DNA of 64,000 bases from Sphingorhabdus sp. EL138 (GTDB lineage Bacteria > Pseudomonadota > Alphaproteobacteria > Sphingomonadales > Sphingomonadaceae), in contig NZ_CAMCWY010000001.1 in NCBI RefSeq assembly GCF_945882965.1, positions 1-64,000 on the forward strand. The letters run 5' to 3'. Every line of letters begins with the position of its first letter. Position 1 is the first letter of the stretch. Position numbers and translations under genes: made by a program. Of this stretch, positions 56,491 through 62,728 are shown one piece after another. The notes under the pieces are model-generated. The model had not been told where the DNA came from. It searched no databases and saw nothing but the letters and a program-made list of their open reading frames with translations.

Positions 56491-56988
56491 TCAGTGAACC
56501 GTTGAATCTGAAGCACCATCAGATGACGCTTCATTAGCATCATCGTCTGTGCCTTCTGGCAATTCCTGCAAAACGCCGTCTGCAATTCCTTCGTGCAGCA
56601 CATCTTCGAAGATGGACGAAAATTTCTGGCATAACGTCAGCACATGCGGAGGCAACAGCCCCACATTATAGGGATGCGTGTAGTGACCATAAAATCTACC
56701 AAGCTTGGCATTGTATGAGAACTGAAGCATGATTTTCTGAGTGTTTGCTTGGTTCACAAAACGCAGAATTTGGAGTTCGTCCACATCGTGAACAATGTCC
56801 CAATATGTGTAAATGACCAGCAGCTTGCGTTTTTCATCAAGGCCCAACCAGAAGTTAATCGGGTAGGTCGTCACATACAGCCCACCATTGTCGTAATGTT
56901 CTAGCGCACCATTATCGAGTATCGTTATAATTGTGGCTTCATTGATATTTTGAGGTTCGAGAATTTTGGTTTTCAAAGGCATCTCCAT
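56491..56988 (-). CDS. hypothetical island protein, possibly YbjN-like
   Basis: A protein of about 165 residues with an aromatic-rich beta part (FWLGLDEKRKLLVIYTYWDI), a helix LQILRFVNQANTQKI, then FYGHYTHPYNVGLLPPHVLTLCQKFSSIFEDVL. The order resembles the YbjN/sensory-type fold found in small regulators and chaperones, but I am not sure. The acidic C-terminal tail (EGTDDDANEASSDGASDS) is typical of a disordered end. The start is unclear: ATG at 56988, 56982 or 57045 are all possible, and none has a good ribosome binding site. Confidence 0.55.
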   Translation of the reverse strand: MEMPLKTKILEPQNINEATIITILDNGALEHYDNGGLYVTTYPINFWLGLDEKRKLLVIYTYWDIVHDVDELQILRFVNQANTQKIMLQFSYNAKLGRFYGHYTHPYNVGLLPPHVLTLCQKFSSIFEDVLHEGIADGVLQELPEGTDDDANEASSDGASDSTVH

Positions 56989-57170
56989 GAATTGAAGGTG
57001 TGAAGGCAGTCTGCGCAGCACTATGCTGGCAATTGTTGCTTTCATGAATGGTGTGCGATGATTTTCGTGCGCCAACTGATGGCGCTGGCAGTGGTGTTAG
57101 AAGACGAAAATCATGATTGTATTATACCACAAGATTTGGTGGTTTTCCAGATGGGGTAGAGGAGTGAAGT

Positions 57171-57356
57171 ATGCCTATCCGCAAAGCAGATATTCAGGTT
57201 CAAGACCCTCACTCAGGATATTGGAAGACCGTTTTGGGCGGAGATTTCCAAGAACAAGGGATAAGCCAAGTTTTAGCCAACCATAAGCGGACCAACCCGA
57301 ATTGCCGTGTCAGGGCAATTGACCGTTTCACTAAGACGCTAATTGACCTTCAGTGA
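57171..57356 (+). CDS. small island protein of 61 residues
   Basis: A 61-residue basic protein, the only plus-strand gene of the island. A good ribosome binding site (AGAGGAG) lies ten bases before its ATG, which makes it a likely real gene. The protein (KADIQVQDPHSGYWKTVLGG, then NHKRTNPNCRVRAIDRFTKTLIDLQ) has no domain I recognise. It runs against the YbjN-like gene and may be under a separate promoter in 57077-57165. Confidence 0.6.
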   Translation: MPIRKADIQVQDPHSGYWKTVLGGDFQEQGISQVLANHKRTNPNCRVRAIDRFTKTLIDLQ

Positions 57357-57482
57357 TTTTTTCACAAAAAATTGGACCAACTTGAGGGGATCAGGTCAAG
57401 TGCGTTTTTCAGGATTTTAGACATGGCAAGGCATTGCCCGACGAGCACGTCGAGGCTTTGCCTTGCTATGTCTGCTTTGGTT

Positions 57483-57980
57483 TTAGTTGCTGCAGGCTGT
57501 TAGTTCGGTATCATCATCAATGACGATTTCCAAGCCAAGCTTGGAAGCTACCGCAAGAAACGATTTCAGTTTTTGCTCAAATTCTTCCATGGACATGGAG
57601 AAGTTTAGCAAGCTGGAGCCGTTGCAAGGAACAAACATCTCTAATGAAATGATATGTCCGTCCTTATCACAGAAAGATAAGGCTTTGCACCATTCGTCAT
57701 TAATCAGTTTGCTTAGATTTCGTTCTACAAATTCATGTGTGTGACCGTAGGGGTTTTCAACGCCCAAGTTAGCACTGATCTTTATATTCCCGCAGCATTC
57801 ACACGCTTCTATGGCGATGAATTCTGGAGAACGCTCCAAGATCAGGCATTTCCAGTCGAACGATGTATGACCTATGCCTTCTTTTGTTAGCGTTGACGAA
57901 ATATGATCCAGAACAACTTCGGGCAAATTTGATAAATTTGTTTTATCGAATAAAACATAGTTTGTATTGTAAATGGGCAT
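57483..57980 (-). CDS. hypothetical island protein with a CxCC motif
   Basis: A protein of about 165 residues (or 197 from an upstream start at 58076) with no family I recognise. It contains EACECCGNIKISANLGV in the middle, a three-cysteine cluster that may bind metal, and an acidic C-terminus (IVIDDDTELTACSN). The start at 57980 has a strong AAGGAA seven bases before it. The alternative start at 58076 overlaps the stop of the AlpA-like gene (ATGA), but gives a 32-residue lysine/asparagine-rich leader that looks non-coding. Likely coupled with the AlpA-like gene. Confidence 0.65.
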   Translation of the reverse strand: MPIYNTNYVLFDKTNLSNLPEVVLDHISSTLTKEGIGHTSFDWKCLILERSPEFIAIEACECCGNIKISANLGVENPYGHTHEFVERNLSKLINDEWCKALSFCDKDGHIISLEMFVPCNGSSLLNFSMSMEEFEQKLKSFLAVASKLGLEIVIDDDTELTACSN

Positions 57981-58072
57981 ATTTATTTCCTTTTTATTTT
58001 TAAAATTTCCTTCGTTTTTTATGATTGCGGGTTGTTTAGTTATTCCAGCTTGTGCCGCTGTATTGGCAGTGT

Positions 58073-58294
58073 TCATAGCGCACCCCCAAATTTCAATGCT
58101 GCATCGGCAATTTTGGTAGATGCAAATGTATGTTCGTTCGTCCAGCGATCGACATCATTCGCAGCGTAGCGAACGTTGCGTTGGATCTTGATGAATTTGG
58201 GGCCAATGCCTTGCAAACGCCACTTCTCAAGTGTGTTTTCATTGACCGCAAACATCTCCGCTAGCTGCTTCGGGGTTATTAGATTTTGTGCCAT
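58073..58294 (-). CDS. AlpA-like helix-turn-helix regulator/excisionase
   Basis: A 73-residue DNA-binding protein with a MerR/AlpA-type winged helix: LITPKQLAEMFAVNENTLEKWRLQGIGPKF followed by IKIQRNVRYAANDVDRW. This is the usual excisionase or AlpA transcription factor of small integrative elements, which controls integrase expression or excision. AGGAG eight bases before the ATG is a good ribosome binding site. Overlaps the downstream gene by 4 bases at the longer start. It is transcribed in the same direction as the integrase fragment. Confidence 0.8.
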   Translation of the reverse strand: MAQNLITPKQLAEMFAVNENTLEKWRLQGIGPKFIKIQRNVRYAANDVDRWTNEHTFASTKIADAALKFGGAL

Positions 58295-58401
58295 ATTTTT
58301 CTCCTGTTGATGCGGTCCTTGCCGCTGGCAGGAGTGGATTTAGGGCAACTCAAAACCACGAAAAAGAGCCCCAAAATATGGGTCTTCGTTTATTTTTGGG
58401 G

Positions 58402-59430
58402 CTATTTTGGGGGAGCTAACCGAGGAGCCTTGGCAGCCTTGAATTCACGGCGAATGGTGTTCTCGATGGTTTTGCGCGTTGGCTGGTCCGCCATCGGATA
58501 ATGTATCTGAAACCACTCGGTTAGGTGACGACTTTCTTCGCTTAACGTCTCGTTCAATTCATCGGATTTGTCTCGACGACGAAATTCAGCCAGATAAAGT
58601 GATTTCCCTTTAGTTGGCCGTCCAGCAGCGCCAGTTCTCATCTGATGCTGCAACCTTACGGCCTCTTGAGCCAATGGCAGCGTAGGGTCGGGGATTGGAT
58701 AAAACTGAAATACGTGTTTCTTGAGAAAAAGCGGGGCTTCTTTGCCATCTGAATCCCGATAACTTACACACCCTTTTTCAATATCGTAGTTCAAAATTGA
58801 CAGATTTTCTTGGTTTAGAGATTTTGATCTGGAAAACCTACGAAGCTGATCCCACGAAAATCCAAGACAATGGCAAGATTGCCACTTCGGTTTTTGAGCC
58901 ATCTCGTGATCTGACATGCGGCATTTATTAGAACTTATATACGCAAGCATACCTATATATTGATTTACTTCTCCTCTATGCTGCTTCTTTTTGGAGAGAC
59001 CCACAACGTAGATGTCCTGTGTGGCAATCCATGCAAGAGCTTCTGTTTCGTTCCAGGTAGGATTTAGGTCAGAGTCCGCAATCCATCCTTCGGGCTGTTT
59101 GGTGATCCAAATCTCTCTGACCTGCGAAAAATTGACTTGCGGTCCTGTTTCTTGATCCATCAGCCATTCTAAAAGCTCATTGGCAGGGGCATCTTGGGAC
59201 AGAGCCTCAGCCAATTCACCAAACCATTCCCGGACATTGCCTTCAGAGCCTTTAGCCCATGCAACGGGGGGTGGTTTCCCAATCAGCTCAAAAGCGAATG
59301 CCGAGTTCGACGAGATTTCTCGAAGAATCCTGACACGTGCTTTATCGTACCCACCTTCACAAGGACCGAACTCCTTCACGGCTACCTCAAGAGCAACCAA
59401 CGGTGAGGAAGTGGTGGTTGGCATCTGCAT
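58402..59430 (-). CDS. hypothetical island protein, 342 residues, GRPTKG-type tail
   Basis: A 342-residue protein that I cannot assign to a named family. The N-terminal two-thirds show aromatic patches (REIWITKQPEGWIADSDLNPTWNETEALAWIATQ), and the C-terminal part has GRPTKGKSLYLAEFRRRDKSDELNETL with RKTIENTIRREF. A similar C-terminal tail (GRPSK...AEFxRR...KTIxNxIRxxY) is found in many alphaproteobacterial island proteins, usually next to AlpA and integrase genes, so it may be a replication or regulatory factor. Start at 59430 or at Met-3, which has GAGGTG at the better distance. The gene next to it, AlpA-like, is on the same strand. Confidence 0.65.
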   Translation of the reverse strand: MQMPTTTSSPLVALEVAVKEFGPCEGGYDKARVRILREISSNSAFAFELIGKPPPVAWAKGSEGNVREWFGELAEALSQDAPANELLEWLMDQETGPQVNFSQVREIWITKQPEGWIADSDLNPTWNETEALAWIATQDIYVVGLSKKKQHRGEVNQYIGMLAYISSNKCRMSDHEMAQKPKWQSCHCLGFSWDQLRRFSRSKSLNQENLSILNYDIEKGCVSYRDSDGKEAPLFLKKHVFQFYPIPDPTLPLAQEAVRLQHQMRTGAAGRPTKGKSLYLAEFRRRDKSDELNETLSEESRHLTEWFQIHYPMADQPTRKTIENTIRREFKAAKAPRLAPPK

Positions 59431-59481
59431 GTCACCTCAGGATTATATCCCAATATGCATAACCTGTTTAGTCGTACAATA

Positions 59482-59915
59482 TCAACCTGCCAGCAACCTT
59501 TCGCAGTGCTGTGCCCATTTTTCAAGAGCTTCCCGCTTTTCCTCCTTCTAGTCGTGCTGCTGATAGACACCTGCAACACCAGCACGGCTCATGCCCGAAA
59601 TATGGTTGAGGGTGGCTTCGGTAACTTCGAACCGAACACCAAGTATCTGGAAACTCGTTGCCATCGTGCGCCGAAGATCGTGGATACGCCAATCGGCAAT
59701 CTCAATCGTTTCAGCCCCTGTTCCGGCTGCTGAGGCTTGTTCCTTGGCAATCTTGAGCATGGCGGCATCGAGCAACTTCTTCGCCCTCGAGCAACCACTG
59801 ATGGGTGTTTTTCCGGTAGTCGTAAAAACCAACCCCTTCGCTGGCCATGTCAAATTCCTCTGCTCATCACAGCCCAAGAGACGGTCTAAAATCGTAATCG
59901 CCGCTGATCTGCCCC
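59482..59915 (-). pseudogene. tyrosine integrase, C-terminal half with in-frame amber
   Basis: The C-terminal catalytic half of a phage-type tyrosine recombinase is readable on the minus strand: LVFTTTGKTPISGCSRAKK, then IHDLRRTMAT with the His-x-x-Arg, LNHISGMSRAGVAGVYQQHD with His and Tyr. After the aspartate the expected Tyr codon is TAG (59548-59550), and the frame continues with KEEKREALEKWAQHCERLLAG to TGA at 59482-59484, which is the usual integrase ending. The N-terminal half, including the core-binding domain and first catalytic Arg, is missing because the sequence switches at about 59,915. A nonfunctional remnant by itself. Confidence 0.85.
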
Positions 59916-59919
59916 CTTC

Positions 59920-60651
59920 TGGGAGATACCGATTTCGTAACCGCACCGGTCCAAGGGTTCATTTCAAAAGCCTATGCCCTGTCACGCGCCGCTCGTATCG
60001 ACCCAGGCAAGGCCAAACCCGCCGCGCAAATGGGCGTGGGTGACCCTTTCAAACATGAAAGCCCGTCTACCACCCATTTTCGGTGGCTGACGCGCAGGGC
60101 AATGTAGTGTCAACGACCTACACCTTGGGCGCCGATTTCGGTTCAGGCGTGATGATCGCCGGAACGGGCGTGCTGCTCAACAATCAGATGAATAACTTCT
60201 CGCACGCACAGGCTGCCAAAGCGCTGCGGGAAGGCTTACCATCACCGCCCAATGCGATGGCGCCGGCTAAACGAATGATTTCGACGATGATGCCGACAAT
60301 TGTCATGAAAATGGAAATCCTTGGCTCGTCACCGGAACGCCCGGGGGGAGCACGATCATCAATACGGTCATGCAAGTGATCGTCAACGTCGTCGATTTCA
60401 ACCTCAATGTTGAAGAGGCCACCCATCAGCCGCGAATCTATCAGGGCACCAGCGATAAGTTGCGGGTTGAGCCAAATTTCAATCCCGATACGGTCAACAT
60501 CCTGAAATCCATGGGCCACACCATCACCTCCGACGAAACAATGGTTAGCGCCCAATCCATCATGATCGACAACGGTCTTTTCTTAGGCGCTGCAGACCCT
60601 CGATGCCCCGGCGCGCAGGCCATTCCGCCCGAACGGAGGCAATCGCGCTGA
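59920..60651 (+). pseudogene. ggt: gamma-glutamyltransferase, 5'-truncated and frameshifted
   Basis: The C-terminal part of a gamma-glutamyltranspeptidase is readable across three frames. It starts inside LGDTDFVTAPVQGFISKAYA, passes the catalytic threonine region ESPSTTHFSVAD with the TTH nucleophile, and runs through GTGVLLNNQMNNFS, MISTMMPTIVM, GTPGGSTIINTVMQ to GAADPRCPGA near the end. Two one-base losses in homopolymer runs change the frame: Ts at 60077-60080 and As at 60308-60311. The first half of the gene is missing from the junction at about 59,915. The remainder encodes no intact protein. The residual ORFs at 60083-60379 and 60370-60651 are fragments of it. Confidence 0.85.
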
Positions 60652-60755
60652 CGGGCCAAATGCAGGGGGCGATGTGAACAACGGTTTGTGGCTGGATGGC
60701 GCCTCGCTTGGAAGCTGTTGCTGCGATATGACAGCAGCGACCAATATACCGACAT

Positions 60756-60791
60756 GAAAAAGCCCGCCGCTGCGCAAAGGCAGGGCGGGCT
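60756..60791 (-). terminator. rho-independent terminator of the lipoprotein gene
   Basis: On the minus strand, a strong AGCCCGCC / GGCGGGCT stem (60784-60791 and 60761-60768) with a loop of about 15 bases is followed by TTTT. It lies 25 bases after the stop of the small lipoprotein gene at 60816, as expected for its terminator. Confidence 0.8.
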
Positions 60792-60815
60792 CACATTCTA
60801 TGCAATAAGTGCCGA

Positions 60816-61079
60816 TTATTCGGCGGCTTTCTGCATGTCTTTACCAGCTTCTTCAACAGCAGCGCCAGCTTCGGCAGCTGCGTCAGCGGCGGCCTCGGCG
60901 GTTGCGTCGGCTGCATCTTCCGTAGCAGTCATTGCGTTTTCGGCGCCGGCTTCCATAGCTTCGCCAGTTGCGTCGGCGGCTTCGGCGGTTTCTTCAGCAG
61001 CCTTTTCACCGGCTTCGCCACATGCGGTAAGTGATGCTGCAAAGGCAAGAGCAGCAACAGTTGCGACTAATTTCTTCAT
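60816..61079 (-). CDS. small Ala/Glu-rich lipoprotein
   Basis: An 87-residue protein with a signal peptide and lipobox (AFAASLTAC), then a long Ala/Glu-rich stretch (AEETAEAADATGEAMEAGAENAMTATEDAADATAEAA...) that should form an amphipathic helix or coiled coil. Similar small lipoproteins are common in sphingomonads, with no function known to me; they are likely anchored in the outer membrane. TTAGGAG six bases before the ATG is a good ribosome binding site, and a terminator follows. It lies between the gamma-glutamyltransferase remnant and the phage lysis remnant. Confidence 0.75.
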   Translation of the reverse strand: MKKLVATVAALAFAASLTACGEAGEKAAEETAEAADATGEAMEAGAENAMTATEDAADATAEAAADAAAEAGAAVEEAGKDMQKAAE

Positions 61080-61152
61080 CTCGGTTCTCCTAAGTCCCTA
61101 TAACCCCTTTCGGGTATGTAGAGGCGTAACGGATGTTGCTGGCTTTAAGCAA

Positions 61153-61566
61153 CTATTTTTCCAGCCCACGTGAAATAACCCATTGGCGGGCGACGGTGTA
61201 GCCGAGATAGCCAGTGCCAAACAACGCATATAAAGGCTATGGCAAGCCGTTGAGATAGGCGTTCATGCCACGCGCGATATTGGCCGCGGCCTCTGGCTCA
61301 ACGGCGGCGATCAACCCCATCGGGATCGCCCACAAGAGCATGGCATACATGACATATAGAAAGCTTGGCCGCGCACGGCTTGTCCATGGGTCTGCGGATT
61401 GCGCCTCCGCCAAGACGGCGGACAATTGGGTGCGCAAGGCATCCATCTCCTGACTGCCTTGCAGCTTGATCAGTTCTAGCTTTGCCGCATCCCGGGCTTT
61501 CGGGTCGGGAATGATTTTGTCGATCTGGCCGGTAATCGGCCCAATGATATCTTCAATGAGTTACAT
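61153..61566 (-). pseudogene. 3TM-type phage holin, interrupted by stop codons
   Basis: Reading from the ATG at 61564-61566 (with TAGGAG six bases before it), the second codon is TAA, followed by LIEDIIGPITGQIDKIIPDP, then QEMDALRTQL, ARPSFLYVMYAMLLWAIPM and IARGMNAYLNGLP. That is the holin of three membrane segments seen in many sphingomonad and rhizobial phages. After NGLP an in-frame TAG (61237-61239) is followed by PLYALFGTGYLGYTVARQW, the normal ending, to TAG at 61153-61155. Two nonsense codons thus make a holin impossible without suppression. Next to a lysin remnant. Confidence 0.8.
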
Positions 61567-61585
61567 GGCATGCTCCTATGTAAAA

Positions 61586-61959
61586 TTAACCAATACGGCT
61601 TGTTATCTAGCCATATAGAAACGCCTCTTGCGCAGGGCGTGCTTCGGCCAAGCGGACATAATGCGCGCGTTGCAATAACCCGATTGCTGTGCTGGTGCCC
61701 ATATTGACGCCAGTGTCAAATAACTCTTCTGCCAAGATCGGTTCGATTTGTGCCACTTTATCGAAGGCAGGCGTGCGCCAATATTGCTTTTTGTAAATCA
61801 ACGCTGCCACGTTGCGCGGCAAATTTTCCATCTGCCCCATCTAACCATGTCGACGGGCGACTGATTGCGTAATGACCCAGCGCGTTGGCCCACCTTTGTG
61901 GGCGGGATGATCGACAAAACCGCCCTCGCGCGCAATCAGGCCGTCGATATGTCCCGCAT
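61586..61959 (-). pseudogene. phage lysin (GH108-like), broken
   Basis: A glycoside hydrolase 108/peptidoglycan-binding type endolysin is readable: DGLIAREGGFVDHPAHKGGPTRW with the catalytic Glu, then ITQSVARRHG-TAG-MGQMENLPRNVAALIYKKQYW, AEELFDTGVNMGTSTAIGLLQRA. TAG at 61841-61843 stands where the family has Tyr. Near its end a second TAG (61607-61609) follows LYG, and the frame goes on as ITSRIG to TAA at 61586-61588, a plausible ending if this position was Trp. The start also needs a frame change near 61945. The C-terminal peptidoglycan-binding part is shortened. A decayed phage lysis gene upstream of the holin. Confidence 0.75.
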
Positions 61960-62082
61960 CGCCATATCCTCATTTTCACGCATTAAATAACCAAATAGGT
62001 TTTTGTATGAAAGTAAAATATGCCGAATACACGAACTGCGCGCGTTTGCGCGTCGTTGAACTATCATTTTTATTGGAAAAAT

Positions 62083-62159
62083 TGGTCGGGACGACAGGAT
62101 TCGAACCTGCGACCCCCACACCCCCAGTGTGATGCGCTACCAGGCTGCGCTACGTCCCG
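62083..62159 (-). tRNA. tRNA-Pro (anticodon GGG)
   Basis: The minus strand folds as a 77-base cloverleaf: acceptor CGGGACG with CGTCCCG, anticodon stem TCACA / TGTGG with loop CTGGGGG, so the anticodon is GGG (reads CCC), T-loop TTCGAAT, and an encoded CCA. It borders the lysin-holin remnant, so it may have been an old phage attachment site; nothing in the sequence proves that. Confidence 0.95.
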
Positions 62160-62339
62160 ACCGCCATTGACCTCGCCGAGGTCAATGGAAGGGCGCGTAT
62201 ATGGCGCTGGTTTTTGAAAAGCAAGCGCGCTGTCGACGCTTTGACGTTGCGTCAGCAGGGTGCAGGTGATAATCGCGCCCGATTAGTTCGAGACTGCGCT
62301 GCATGTTGGCGCGCGATTTCATTAGGGTGAGGTTTTTTC

Positions 62340-62660
62340 ATGGCGTTTGTTATCTTAGGTGCCGCCGCTGGTGGTGGTTCTGCATTTTTCGTGCAGTTGT
62401 TTCCACTCCTGCTGATCTTTGTCGTATTTTACTTCTTCCTCATCCGTCCTCAGCAAAAGCGGGCGAAGGAGCATGAGGCAAAAATCGCGGCGGTACAAAA
62501 GAATGACGATGTCGTCACCGCTGGTGGCCTGATGGGCAAAGTGACTAAGGTTGCTGACGATCATGTCGAAGTTGAAATTGCTCCAAACGTTCGGGTGAAA
62601 GCGGTCAAGTCAACCATCGCCAATGTGCAGCCGCGCAATGCCAAAGCCGCGAATGATTAA
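62340..62660 (+). CDS. yajC: preprotein translocase subunit YajC
   Basis: The small single-span component of the SecDF-YajC complex that stimulates SecYEG. The 106 residues have one membrane helix (VQLFPLLLIFVVFYFFLIRPQQKR) and the conserved LIRPQQKRAKEH junction, then KNDDVVTAGGLMGKV and an EVEIAPNVRVKA segment, all typical. secD follows 68 bases later. The start at 62340 gives the normal length. Confidence 0.96.
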   Translation: MAFVILGAAAGGGSAFFVQLFPLLLIFVVFYFFLIRPQQKRAKEHEAKIAAVQKNDDVVTAGGLMGKVTKVADDHVEVEIAPNVRVKAVKSTIANVQPRNAKAAND

Positions 62661-62728
62661 CCGTCGGGGTTGAACGGCTTTGCCGCTCGCCCCAGATATT
62701 GCCTTCATAGTTCGCTCGGAACCCATCT

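Larger units (their letters stand above)
55871..59915. mobile_element. integrase-bearing genomic island remnant at tRNA-Arg
   Basis: From the tRNA to about 59,915 the DNA is more AT-rich than its surroundings and carries genes typical of small integrative elements: an AlpA-like regulator (58073), the C-terminal half of a tyrosine integrase (59482-59915), and five poorly characterised ORFs. All but one are on the minus strand. The far end is missing: at about 59,915 the integrase stops abruptly and a truncated gamma-glutamyltransferase gene begins. I could not find a direct repeat of the tRNA 3' end in the window, so the right attachment site seems deleted. Confidence 0.75.

Noticed and set aside
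55921-59950. Right attachment site copy of the tRNA-Arg 3' end
   Set aside because: I looked for the sequence around TTCGAATCC and the GGGTGCACCA end downstream of the tRNA and found no second copy in the island; the site seems to be deleted or outside the window.
61153-61959. Genuine stop-codon reassignment in this genome
   Set aside because: Many intact host genes here end with TAG (selO, grpE, dnaJ), so TAG is a normal stop for the host; the in-frame ambers are reported only as a pattern in phage remnants.
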